Assembly: GCA_030655755.1 (NCBI GenBank)
Contig: JAUSOQ010000055.1
Location: 1 to 34,934 of the forward strand
Reading direction: 5' to 3'
Source of the DNA: Coriobacteriia bacterium
Lineage (GTDB): Bacteria > Actinomycetota > Coriobacteriia > Anaerosomatales > Anaerosomataceae
DNA: 34,934 nt
Below, piece after piece: positions 14,869 through 22,649 of this stretch (position 1 is the stretch's first letter; each line of letters begins with the position of its first letter). The notes under the pieces are model-generated. The model worked only from the letters and a program-made list of their open reading frames with translations. It was not told the DNA's origin and made no database searches. Made by a program: the position numbers and the translations under genes.

Positions 14869-15189
14869 TCACTGGAAGTAGCTTGTGATCGCGGCGAGCA
14901 GACCCGAGACCGAGAGCGCGACTGCGAAGCCGATCGCCACGCCTCGCATCTTCCGGTTCGTGGCCGCCTTCTCGTGTTCGTCAGACGCGAAGAACGACTT
15001 GACGAACAGGACCAGGAGCACGAGCGCGGCTATCGCCGCCAGCAATCCCGTGATAATCACCGTCGCATCCGCGATGAGCTCTTTGGTGCCCGTGACGAGC
15101 GACGTGTCGGCGAGTCCTGCCGCGTAGGCAGATGCCGGCACCATCATCATCATGGCGGCCAGGGCCGCCGTTTTACCGATCCGCTTCAT
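14869..15189 (-). CDS. VirB2-like pilin candidate with signal peptide
   Basis: ATG 15189 is chosen because AAGGAAG lies just upstream; the longer frame to 15414 overlaps VirD4. The 106 residues begin with a signal peptide (MKRIGKTAALAAMMMMVPAS, cleavage after AYA or AG). Two hydrophobic segments (about 39-64 and 82-102) separated by a charged loop with DEHEKAATNRK follow. VirB2-type pilins have this small two-pass form. It lies between VirD4 and the VirB6-like gene. Confidence 0.72.
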   Translation of the reverse strand: MKRIGKTAALAAMMMMVPASAYAAGLADTSLVTGTKELIADATVIITGLLAAIAALVLLVLFVKSFFASDEHEKAATNRKMRGVAIGFAVALSVSGLLAAITSYFQ

Positions 15190-15209
15190 TCGTTCTTCCT
15201 TTCTTTCGC

Positions 15210-15224
15210 GCGCCCGGAGGGCGC
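15210..15224 (-). promoter_or_regulatory. Hairpin between virD4 and the pilin-like gene
   Basis: GCGCCC-GGA-GGGCGC forms a 6-bp stem in the 64-base gap, about 20 bases before the pilin-like start. It may mark an RNA processing or stabilising point that sets pilin level apart from VirD4, or a weak terminator. Confidence 0.35.
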
Positions 15225-15253
15225 TCATGCAGTTCTTTATCGGCTTCGCGCCC

Positions 15254-17188
15254 TCACGGCACCAGCCGTCCAGTCCTACTTGTTTCCTCTCGCTTCCTGC
15301 CCGGCAGCCACACCGGTGGCTGCTCGACCGGATAACGGCGAAGCCCATCCTCGCGTTCTTTGAGGATGAGGGCTGTGGTGGTGGGGTCGGACAACCCGTA
15401 TTCTCTATTGGCACCGAGACGTGAAAGGTCCGGGGCCGGGAAGACAGCCGGGAGCTGACGGGTGCGTATCACGATCGCGCCGTCAGAAGGATCCCACCGG
15501 CGGATCTCGTCGGCCATGAGCAGCGGCCGACCGGCCAGGGACTCATTGCGTGAGCTTTGCGCACCCCGGTTCGGGTCGAGGGGGCTGAACATATCCACGC
15601 GCTGTGAGATCCCGCCGGAGGTCGTTTTGATCGTGTAGCGCCCCAGCATCTTCTCCAGCATCTCCGCTGTGGGCGGATGCGACGTCGAGAGGTAGATCCA
15701 TGTGTGGCAGTTCCCGAGGATCGTGCCGGATCCTTTGTTATACAGGGCCTCGATCTGATCGATGCCCTGGATCGCGAGCACGAACCGGATCCCCCGGCCG
15801 CGCGCCACGGTGAGCATCTGAGCAAAACCGGGGATCGCCGGGATGTTGCCGAATTCGTCAAGGATGAAGGTCACCCGGCGGTCCAACCTTCCGCCTCGTT
15901 CATTGGCGACCTCGATGAGCGTCTGATAGAGCTGCCGGACATAGATCGAGGCGAGCACGTTGTAGACCTCGCGCTCGTCGGGGATCACAAGGAAGACCGC
16001 CGTCGGGCGTTCCGCGACGGTACGCATGTCGTGCTGGGGGCGGTCTTTGTCGCCGCTCGTTACCGACGCGATGTTGGGATCTGCGAAGATCTGCAAGGCG
16101 GCGAGCGCCGACGTGAAGATTGATGCTTGTGTGCGCTCGCTCGCGATGCCCGCTGTGAGCCATGCGGCAGCAGCGGGGTGCGTCACCGACAGGGTGTCCA
16201 TCAGATCCGTGAGCGGGATCCGCTCGCGGAGCGGATGAGCGGGATCGGGTACCGGACGGCCGAGACGACCGAGCATCGTGTAGACCCCGTACAGGTGCTT
16301 GTGTTCGAGGTCCGGGGCCTCCAGGGCCACATAGAGCGCGACGGCAGCGATCGCGCCGGCGGCGGTCGTCGTCCAGAATGAATCACTTGTCTTCGGTTGG
16401 CTCGCACTGACGAGTGCGGTGGCGATCTCTTGAGCGGTCAAAGAGGCGGCGGCGGTATCGTCTCGCCCCGCCGCTTCCACCACCTTGTGGAGTGGGTTCC
16501 AGCCGTGCGATTTTGCCGGGTCGCGGAAGTTCATCGCGACGACATCGTATCCGCGCGCCTCGAGGTACGGCTTGCAGGAGAGAAAGAGCTCGCCCTTCGG
16601 ATCGGCAAGCACCATCGAATCACCGCCTCGGGCCAGTGCGTAGATCGTCTGGAAGACCATGCGGCGAGTCTTTCCTGAGCCGGTCGTGCCCAACACGAGC
16701 GTGTGTGTCTCATCGGCATCCAGACAATAGCGCTCCTTCCCGCCGACGATCTCCACCCCTAGTGCGACACCTGCGGTGGTCGGGTCGACCCCCGCAGGGT
16801 CCCACAGCGTCACCGAATCCCGCCGCTCCTTGTCTGTCTGGAAGCGTGCCGACCCGTACTCGCTCGCACCGGCAGCCGGCGGCCCATATTTACCGGCCGT
16901 GGCGCGACCCTTCGCCATGAGCATCGGCGAGGACGCGAACCAGGCGACGATCGCGGCTATGAGCAGCATGACGAGCGTGATGAAACGCAGACGCTCGTCG
17001 GTGAACGCGATCGCCCACGCCTCGGCGAATGGTGCTTGCCACCAAGCGACGAACGGTGCGGCAAGGCCGGACGGTGGGACCGTCTTCAAGTAGTAGAGCA
17101 ACGCCACGACGCGCGGGACCACGGCGGTGGCCAGGGCAAGACCGAACCCGAGGAACGTGAGCCGGCGAGCAAGATGCGGCCCTCTCAT
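15254..17188 (-). CDS. virD4: VirD4/TraG-type T4SS coupling protein
   Basis: ATG 17188 overlaps the Fic gene's stop by four bases; the upstream extension to 17230 is in the Fic gene. The 644 residues have two N-terminal hydrophobic segments (about 10-34 and 68-87) and the conserved YGSARFQT (111-118). Walker A is GTTGSGKT (167-174), followed by SMVLADPKGELF; Walker B is VTFILDEFGNIP (about 430) and the following IQGIDQIEALY. Coupling proteins bring the relaxase-DNA complex to the channel. The C-terminus is short and basic. It clearly belongs to the conjugation operon. Confidence 0.93.
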   Translation of the reverse strand: MRGPHLARRLTFLGFGLALATAVVPRVVALLYYLKTVPPSGLAAPFVAWWQAPFAEAWAIAFTDERLRFITLVMLLIAAIVAWFASSPMLMAKGRATAGKYGPPAAGASEYGSARFQTDKERRDSVTLWDPAGVDPTTAGVALGVEIVGGKERYCLDADETHTLVLGTTGSGKTRRMVFQTIYALARGGDSMVLADPKGELFLSCKPYLEARGYDVVAMNFRDPAKSHGWNPLHKVVEAAGRDDTAAASLTAQEIATALVSASQPKTSDSFWTTTAAGAIAAVALYVALEAPDLEHKHLYGVYTMLGRLGRPVPDPAHPLRERIPLTDLMDTLSVTHPAAAAWLTAGIASERTQASIFTSALAALQIFADPNIASVTSGDKDRPQHDMRTVAERPTAVFLVIPDEREVYNVLASIYVRQLYQTLIEVANERGGRLDRRVTFILDEFGNIPAIPGFAQMLTVARGRGIRFVLAIQGIDQIEALYNKGSGTILGNCHTWIYLSTSHPPTAEMLEKMLGRYTIKTTSGGISQRVDMFSPLDPNRGAQSSRNESLAGRPLLMADEIRRWDPSDGAIVIRTRQLPAVFPAPDLSRLGANREYGLSDPTTTALILKEREDGLRRYPVEQPPVWLPGRKREETSRTGRLVP

Positions 17189-17874
17189 CGTTCGAACCCT
17201 CGTGCCCCGAGGTCGAGGCCTGCGACGCAACGGGCATAGAGAAAGCCCAGCAGCTCGGTCTCATCGCCCGTCGTATAGTAGGCCGACAGAGTACGGTTGA
17301 ATGTCTCGAGATCCGCCGGCGGGATCGAGAGCATCCCGGCCCCGGCAGCGAGCATCAGGTGATTAGCGGCGAGCATCGCCGTCCGCTTGTTGCCGTGCCA
17401 GAAGAGCTGGGCGCGCATCGCTGAGACGGCAAAGCCCAATGCACGCTCGGTCACGCTCTCTCCCCCAAGCTCGAAGACCCGCGCGACCGAGTTCTCGTCA
17501 GGTGCGGGCGGACGCCACTCGGCGCCGCCGATGCCCACCGAGCCCGTCCGCCACTCGCCTGGGTCGAGGCTCATACCGAACACGACGCGGGCGTTCAGAC
17601 CGCGCACGAGTTCGGGCCCGAAAGCGTCGTCTAAGGAGCTCAACAAGAAGCGCCAAGCCTCGCGCAGATTGAGGACCACGGTCACGTCGTCGGTGGACAG
17701 CCCCGCCGGCACCATGCCATCGATGATCGTCAGCGTGTCAGGGAAGGTCACGTTACATCCCTCGAGCCGTGCGCCGTGCCATATATGCTCTACGAGTGTG
17801 CGGCGAGCGAGAAAAACGCTCTCCTCGCGGCTGAGCGCGTAGCGATCGCTCATGTGTGGGTGGCGGCCGCTCAT
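17185..17874 (-). CDS. Fic-fold protein with altered active-site motif
   Basis: ATG 17874 overlaps the previous stop by four bases and gives 229 residues. Residues about 35-80 resemble the inhibitory helix region of Fic proteins (ARLEGCNVTF). The Fic loop reads QLFWHGNKRTAMLAAN (156-171), where active Fic enzymes have HPFxDGN(K/R)R. The catalytic His is Gln, and the acidic residue is His. The anion-binding GNKR is kept. Active Fic proteins transfer AMP or related groups from a nucleotide to a target protein. With this motif the usual AMPylation chemistry is doubtful. Its place right before VirD4 suggests a conserved role in transfer, perhaps regulatory or as an exported protein, but this is inference. 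Confidence 0.8.
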   Translation of the reverse strand: MSGRHPHMSDRYALSREESVFLARRTLVEHIWHGARLEGCNVTFPDTLTIIDGMVPAGLSTDDVTVVLNLREAWRFLLSSLDDAFGPELVRGLNARVVFGMSLDPGEWRTGSVGIGGAEWRPPAPDENSVARVFELGGESVTERALGFAVSAMRAQLFWHGNKRTAMLAANHLMLAAGAGMLSIPPADLETFNRTLSAYYTTGDETELLGFLYARCVAGLDLGARGFER

Positions 17875-18431
17875 CGCTGCAACGCCTGGGCTTCTGCGGG
17901 GATCCACCCGAGCTGCATGGCTCGTCCCACAGCATCCGAGGGCTTGTCGTAGATATCGACGGCGAACGTGCGGCCTTCGGGCGTCGCGATCGCCCACCGC
18001 CCGCCGATCCGCCCCACGGTGACGCTGCAGCCGTCAGAGTGGCCGAACACTTGTTGGCTGTCTGGTTTTTCGTCCCACTGCGGTTGTGCTGTCTTATATG
18101 TCTCCTGCGCTACGAACGGGCTCATCAAAGCGTCCCGCACCGTGAGCTCCCCGATGGGGAAATACTCATCGCGCTCGACCGGCAGGCCGAGGTGGCCCGT
18201 CGCGGTCTCGAGCTCGTCGATGGAGAAGTAGCCGAACTCACGCTCAAGGCCGACGGTGTACCCGAATGCGATGCGCTCTTTCGGATCCAGCTCGGTCATA
18301 TACCAGGTCCAGGAACTGTCGGGTGTGAAGAACTTGGCATATACGAGCGCGTCTTCACCCTTGCCGTCCTGCTCATAGAGCTCCGGCACTCTCTCGGTGA
18401 TCTCTTTTATGAGTAACCCCACCGACAACAC
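17871..18431 (-). CDS. DUF2958 domain protein
   Basis: The 186 residues (GTG start) contain FFTPDSSWTWYMTELDP (34-50), FGYTVGLEREFGYFSIDELE (55-74) and GLPVERDEYF. These mark the DUF2958 family, often found on conjugative elements. Function is unknown. About 70 residues follow the core domain. The GTG is preceded by a run of G. It appears to be the first gene of the minus-strand transfer operon, coupled by four bases to the Fic gene. Confidence 0.78.
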   Translation of the reverse strand: MLSVGLLIKEITERVPELYEQDGKGEDALVYAKFFTPDSSWTWYMTELDPKERIAFGYTVGLEREFGYFSIDELETATGHLGLPVERDEYFPIGELTVRDALMSPFVAQETYKTAQPQWDEKPDSQQVFGHSDGCSVTVGRIGGRWAIATPEGRTFAVDIYDKPSDAVGRAMQLGWIPAEAQALQR

Positions 18432-18502
18432 CCCCCTAGGCTGTTTGCGCCTTTTGCTATGCTATCATGTGTCAAATGATTCTGCTAGAAGGGGGTGTGG
18501 GG

Positions 18503-19837
18503 ATGTCAAGTGCATTCAACATCGTGGAGGCAGAGTACACGGAGGGTGTCGATCCGCGTTTTCCCGGCGAGCGTTTGTTCGCAGTCGAACGCTCCGCGAT
18601 CGCCCGTCTCGCGCCAAATTCCCCTGTCACCGACTACATGGCGGGGATCGACGCGGTGAACGCTGCCTACTTCGTCACCTTCCGTCCAGGCTCAGAGCCG
18701 GGCTCGTTCCTCCCCTCTCGTCTCGTTGTCTCCGGGATCTTCGTCGAAGACAAACAGGCCTTCGTCTATAGCCTCATCTCCGGATCCGGCACATTGACCA
18801 CACGCGACCAGCTCGAGCCCGGATTCGGCCTCGACGCGCGCACGGATCTAGGGCTTCTCACCGAACGAGAGGTCGAAGCGTTGCTCGGCACAGAGCCGGT
18901 CGCCGTGACCGGGCCACCTGAGCCGACCGACGAGTTCGATGTCAGGGCGGTCAAACGGGAGCTTTTTGAGGCGACCGGTGCGTTCGGCCCGCTCCTACGG
19001 GTCACCGATACCCGGTCTTTGGCCCTCATAGACCCCAGTGATGGAAGTCCTTCGGTGGCGGCCGCAGAAGTCGTGCCCGACCTGTGGGCGGTCGGCGGGG
19101 CCGAGGACGTCCCTCTGCTTGTTCCTGCGGCCACTGCGCGTGCGGCGATCGACGCGTACCGGGCCGAGGTCGAAGCGCGGCGATCGCCGTCCCGTGACCT
19201 CGTGCCGGCCCTGTCTGAGCGCGGCTATGGTTTCGAGGGTGTCGGGCGGATGGCGCTCGGAGTGGTAGAGGCCGACCAGATCCGGTCACACCACCGCGAG
19301 GTCGTTTACATCATCGGTCCCTACAAGGCCCCCGATGTCGCAGGAGTACGCGAGAACATCGAGACGGCCGAGCTTGCCGGTTGTGCGCTTATGCGAGAAG
19401 GCTACGACGTCGTGGTCCCTCATGCTCTCTCTAAGATCGACGGTCATGGAGAGTTCGACGATCCCCGCTGGGTCGATGCAACGATGAATCTCATGGAGCG
19501 CTGCGACCGTGTCGCCGTGCTTCCGGGGTGGGAACACTCGACGGGTTCGCTTGACGAAATCGCGCGAGCGGCCGAGCTCAGTAAGCCCGCAGCGGCGGTG
19601 GGAGAGTATCTGAGTGTGCCCGTGCCGGGCAGGCTCTACGTCTCGCAAACCTCCAAAGACGCCCTGCATGACCGCCTTGGCCGAGAGCTCTCACAAGATC
19701 GGTCCTGCCCTCTTTATGACCTCAAGAGTGGGGAACTCCAGCCTACCCGAGATCGTCAAGCCCGCGTGACCGGCGGCCTTAAAACTCCCGAGGACGCAGG
19801 AGCGGCCAGCCGTATCTCGCGCTCACATGAGCGCTAA
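18503..19837 (+). CDS. Two-part protein with C-terminal DUF4406 (nucleoside deoxyribosyltransferase-like) domain
   Basis: ATG 18503 is preceded by GAAGGGGG; the upstream frame to 18467 lacks a signal. Of 444 residues, the first about 260 match nothing I recognise. Residues about 268-375 form a DUF4406 domain: VYIIGPYKAP, then ALMREGYDVVVPHALS, DDPRWVDATMNLMERCDRVA and LPGWEHSTGSLDEIARA. DUF4406 belongs to the nucleoside 2-deoxyribosyltransferase superfamily and is usually a short stand-alone phage or plasmid protein. The long N-terminal extension is unusual. The gene is transcribed away from the transfer operon and lies next to the candidate origin. A nucleotide-related role is plausible but unproven. 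Confidence 0.75.
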   Translation: MSSAFNIVEAEYTEGVDPRFPGERLFAVERSAIARLAPNSPVTDYMAGIDAVNAAYFVTFRPGSEPGSFLPSRLVVSGIFVEDKQAFVYSLISGSGTLTTRDQLEPGFGLDARTDLGLLTEREVEALLGTEPVAVTGPPEPTDEFDVRAVKRELFEATGAFGPLLRVTDTRSLALIDPSDGSPSVAAAEVVPDLWAVGGAEDVPLLVPAATARAAIDAYRAEVEARRSPSRDLVPALSERGYGFEGVGRMALGVVEADQIRSHHREVVYIIGPYKAPDVAGVRENIETAELAGCALMREGYDVVVPHALSKIDGHGEFDDPRWVDATMNLMERCDRVAVLPGWEHSTGSLDEIARAAELSKPAAAVGEYLSVPVPGRLYVSQTSKDALHDRLGRELSQDRSCPLYDLKSGELQPTRDRQARVTGGLKTPEDAGAASRISRSHER

Positions 19838-20313
19838 AACTTAGTGCTATAGTGGGCGCAGCCCAGAGGAAGGATTTCTACTAACACCAAAAAGCAGGCG
19901 CCCGAAAGGGACGCTGAAAATAACGAAGACCCGGCGGGAACCGGGTCTACCAAACGATATTTACAGCCTCGAAACCTGTGGGTATCTTACTTTGGTACAC
20001 CCTCGGTGTCAACCCCCGCCACTCAGCTCGTCTCTTGTGCTGTCCTGTGGTCTTCGCGGCGGTCTGTGCGCAGGAGGTCCCGCCGACGGAACCAAAGACC
20101 CGCGGTGTCGGCGAGCCTATGCAGAGAATCGTCGCGGATCCGTACCAATCACTCTAGGGGTGCGGGTATACGTCAAGACGTGGTCGCATCGTCTATAAAT
20201 ATCGCGCGGAGGTCTCGGATATGGGGCCTGTGGACATGATGTCGAGGGGCCGAGACGACATCGAATATCACAGGCGAGTGAACGTTTTCCCCACCCTTTG
20301 GGGGGATCAATCT
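19838..20313. other. Non-coding stretch upstream of the candidate origin
   Basis: A -10-like TATAGT (19849) and GAGGAAGG (19866-19873) precede a frame, starting ISTNTKKQAPERDAENN, that has no ATG, GTG or TTG. It stays open to 20239 but turns Arg/Ser-rich after about 45 codons, so a real short gene with a lost start is possible. GACCCGG/CCGGGTC (19928-19947) forms a hairpin. Around 20212-20262 there are nested inverted repeats (GTCTCGG/CCGAGAC and GATGTCG/CGACATC). A TATAAAT sequence lies near 20194. Confidence 0.4.
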
Positions 20314-20413
20314 GTCCGATGACGGGTTGTGGGTAACGTTGCTCTCGTGGAGCCCGCAGGAATAGCTCAAACGAGAGCTGCGGACGTTATCCACATCCGT
20401 ATTGTCATCGGAC
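20314..20413. other. 100-bp imperfect palindrome with DnaA boxes, candidate replication origin
   Basis: Three nested arms pair: GTCCGATGAC with GTCATCGGAC (outer 10 bp, perfect), TGTGGGTAACGT with ACGTTATCCACA (12 bp, one mismatch), and GCTCTCGT with ACGAGAGC (8 bp, perfect). The right arm contains the consensus DnaA box TTATCCACA (20387-20395). The left arm contains the one-mismatch box TTACCCACA in opposite orientation. It lies in the 700-base gene-free gap before ssb. Confidence 0.6.
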
Positions 20414-20482
20414 TCTAACATTATTTCAACGATCAACCCGGCACGGAAGAAGGGCTAGTTCTGTGGAAGTTTATCTGTGTAC

Positions 20483-20511
20483 TTGCGGCTTATACTAGCG
20501 TTTGATATATT
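20483..20511 (+). promoter_or_regulatory. Promoter for the unknown gene and ssb
   Basis: TTGCGG (20483-20488) and TATATT (20506-20511) are spaced by 17 bases. They lie about 40 bases before the 164-residue gene in an AT-rich patch. Confidence 0.5.
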
Positions 20512-20551
20512 AAGAAGAGGATTTATTGGATTCAAAAGGAGGTGTTGGACT

Positions 20552-21046
20552 ATGACGCGGCTACGCGAACGAGCACTTGGGAATGGGTGGAAGCTCATCG
20601 CTGGAGAGTCTGGTTTACAGCCGACCCTCATGAGTCCAGAAGGGCGAGTTTACACGGCTAATGACTCAATCAAGAGCAAATATGTTGCGGTTGTGTTGGA
20701 CGTGTCACCATCCGAAATTAGGATGTTGCGCCAGGCTGGGAGACTAGAAAGTTTCCCGTCTGGTTATACCTTCGAAGTCTTGGTGGATTCTCTCCTTAAC
20801 TATCTGGAACACGGACGTCCACTCATCATGGTCCGAGAGGGGGAAGGGATGTATAGATCAAAAACGACCGAAGGATATCGCCTGGTGAAAGACACCGAAG
20901 GAAGGGTCTGGATTGGAACACCCTTCGGTCCGGTAACCGGGCATCTTGGCGAATCATTTTCGAGTGAGGAAGAGGCGCGAGGCGCGATCGTGCGCGCGAT
21001 CGCAGAAGGTCTTCCGGATCTCCCGATCGTTAAGGATAAGGAGTAA
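20552..21046 (+). CDS. Protein of unknown function next to the candidate origin
   Basis: ATG 20552 follows a strong AAAGGAGG at 20535-20542. The 164 residues are hydrophilic with no membrane segment and end in DLPIVKDKE. Visible stretches include LQPTLMSPEGRVYTANDSIK and EGYRLVKDTEGRVWIGTP, suggesting two small beta-rich repeats, each built round a GRV turn. I recognise no family. It is the first gene after the DnaA-box palindrome and is co-transcribed with ssb, so a part in plasmid replication is possible but unproven. Confidence 0.72.
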   Translation: MTRLRERALGNGWKLIAGESGLQPTLMSPEGRVYTANDSIKSKYVAVVLDVSPSEIRMLRQAGRLESFPSGYTFEVLVDSLLNYLEHGRPLIMVREGEGMYRSKTTEGYRLVKDTEGRVWIGTPFGPVTGHLGESFSSEEEARGAIVRAIAEGLPDLPIVKDKE

Positions 21047-21049
21047 AAC

Positions 21050-21430
21050 GTGAATCAGGTAGCGTTGATTGGAAACCTTACTCGGGATCCAGAACTCAAA
21101 TCTCTTCCTAGAGGGAAAGATTGTTCCGTGCTTGAATTCACACTCGCTTACGATGAGCGATATAAGGACCCGGAGACCGGCGAGTGGGGGGAGAGCCCCA
21201 ACTTCTTCGATGTTGACGTGTATGGTCCGTACGGTGAGCGAGTCGCACCATATCTGACGAAGGGTATGAGGGTGGGGGTCGAAGCCCGCCTCGTCCAGCG
21301 GAGCTGGGAGGCAGAAGACGGCTCAAAGAGATCGAAGGTCTCACTCGTCGCGTTCCATGTCGATTTTCTATCCTCGGCAGCCGACAATCCGGCGGAAACC
21401 GAAACCCCCGATCATGGGCCGGTGGGCTGA
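21050..21430 (+). CDS. ssb: Single-stranded DNA-binding protein
   Basis: The 126 residues start at GTG three bases after the previous stop, with AAGGAG before it. MNQVALIGNLTRDPELK, FTLAYDERYK, then FFDVDVYGPYGERVAPYL and KGMRVGVEARL follow the SSB OB-fold from start to end (about residues 1-108). The protein binds single-stranded DNA during replication and during conjugative strand entry. The tail is very short and lacks the acidic DDDIPF-type tip that recruits partners in housekeeping SSB, as in many plasmid-borne forms. Confidence 0.92.
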   Translation: MNQVALIGNLTRDPELKSLPRGKDCSVLEFTLAYDERYKDPETGEWGESPNFFDVDVYGPYGERVAPYLTKGMRVGVEARLVQRSWEAEDGSKRSKVSLVAFHVDFLSSAADNPAETETPDHGPVG

Positions 21431-21531
21431 ACTGGTTGTCGAGATAGATGACAAGGGCTTCCGCACCCCAGCGTCCTGGAGGTAGAATCTACGTTACTCC
21501 CACTGTTTCTGTGGTAAGGACTTTGGGAAAA

Positions 21532-21553
21532 GGGCCCCGCTTCGGCGGGGTCC
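21532..21553 (+). terminator. Terminator after ssb
   Basis: GGGCCCCGC and GCGGGGTCC flank a TTCG loop and are followed by a T-rich stretch, 100 bases past the ssb stop. Confidence 0.75.
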
Positions 21554-22035
21554 TTGCTTGTTCTGGACCAAAAAAACGCACATCGCGCGCGAGGGGCGAC
21601 CGCGGAAGCGTTTCGAACGGCGTAACCCCGAAGTCACTAGCGGCTGTCAGGCGGGGTCGACTGCAGCCACACCATCGTCCGAAACGTGTTCTGTCCACAC
21701 AGATGAGCTCCAATAGCGAAGCTGGTGGCGACCGGTGGGGTCGGGCAACCATCCTGCCGGCGTCGTTGGGGAGGCCGTCGGGCCCGCAGTGACTCTCTTC
21801 ACACCCAGCACGGCGACTCTTCTGGGAGCATGATCTGGATGCTTTGACCGCGTTTGCTCTCGCCGCAGAGTGAGGGGTGGCGGAACGGGCGGCATTTCCT
21901 GGCGACCAGCGCGTCAATCTGACGCGCCTCTCTTCCGTCTGTAGATGCGGGTATATATGCAGGTATCCGATTGCCGCTCACTGTTCGTGTGTCCCCCCCC
22001 TCGGCGCCGCCTGATTGTGTTTGAATGTACCCTAA
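21554..22035. other. Stretch without a recognised gene
   Basis: Open frames exist on the minus strand (21489-21917 and 21799-22044), but they are rich in Arg, Pro and Ser, have no ribosome binding site of note, and match nothing I know. A stretch near 21850-21960 (ARQIDALVARK on the minus strand) might be a worn gene fragment. Confidence 0.4.
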
Positions 22036-22191
22036 ACACCCCATCTTACCTGGGCAAACAAGTTCTTCGCCGACTCAGACGGCGAGGTCAACGGCGGTGA
22101 CCTGGTGGACACGATCGGCTCGATCCTGCGCATTGAGCGCGAAAAGCTGGCGTATGGTCTCGGTCTATCTTCCGACGCGATCCCCCAGTAG
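22036..22191 (+). pseudogene. Short gene remnant without a start codon
   Basis: After an in-frame TAA the frame reads TWANKFFADSDGEVNGGDLV and ends IEREKLAYGLGLSSDAIPQ at the TAG 22189-22191. The composition is unlike a chance frame, and it is followed by a strong terminator, as a gene would be. There is no ATG, and GTG occurs only far inside. It looks like the 3' end of a gene whose front was lost. The DSDGEVNGGD stretch recalls an EF-hand-type loop, but the piece is too short to name. Confidence 0.5.
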
Positions 22192-22212
22192 CTTCTCAGT
22201 GCCGGATCTTCC

Positions 22213-22239
22213 GACGCCCCGCCAATAAGGCGGGGCGTC
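22213..22239. terminator. Strong bidirectional-type terminator hairpin
   Basis: GACGCCCCGCC-AATAA-GGCGGGGCGTC, a perfect 11-bp stem, is followed by CCCTTTCC. It ends the remnant gene's transcript. It is the first of five hairpins in a row. Confidence 0.75.
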
Positions 22240-22251
22240 CCCTTTCCAGGT

Positions 22252-22386
22252 GGTCGGCGCAGCCGCGCCGACCGGTGACCGCTTCGCTCCTGGATCCCCG
22301 CGCTGTTCGCGCGGGCGGATTTACTCGATTGCGCTGCCGGGATCCGCCAAGCGGAACCCGGCTCGCCGGCGGCCGGCTGGCCGGCG
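22252..22386. other. Row of four further GC-rich hairpins
   Basis: GGTCGGCGC/GCGCCGACC (22252-22273), CCCGCGC/GCGCGGG (22297-22315), CGGG-at-CCGC/GCGG-aa-CCCG (about 22338-22360) and CGCCGGC/GCCGGCG (22364-22386) follow one another with short gaps. The stretch contains no convincing gene. A single-strand initiation site, a structured RNA or stacked terminators are possible. Confidence 0.5.
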
Positions 22387-22565
22387 GCGCTCGAGTTCTA
22401 AGGAAAGGCGACGGGCATCCGTCGCTCTCGCTCCGGGCAGACCCAAGCCCGGCTTTTAAGAAGCCGAGTATTGCCCCCGGTCTGACATCCTGCAACCGTC
22501 CCGAAACGTGGCGCTGTTGTTACTAAAAAAGATGCTTTCACCTGCGGGTTTATTGGTGTTTTCTC

Positions 22566-22594
22566 TTGTGTGTCCTTACGCTTTGTGCTATTCT
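22566..22594 (+). promoter_or_regulatory. Promoter for the radC-like gene
   Basis: TTGTGT (22566-22571) and TATTCT (22589-22594), 17 bases apart, lie 55 bases before the start codon in a T-rich patch. Confidence 0.5.
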
Positions 22595-22649
22595 TGAGGT
22601 ACCACAGAAACAGGGTACCGAAGGGTGCCGAGACCGAAGGGAGCACAAA

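Noticed and set aside
21489-22044. Minus-strand open frames between ssb and the hairpin row
   Set aside because: Composition is Arg/Pro/Ser-rich, there is no start signal, the longer one runs through the ssb terminator, and no family is recognised.
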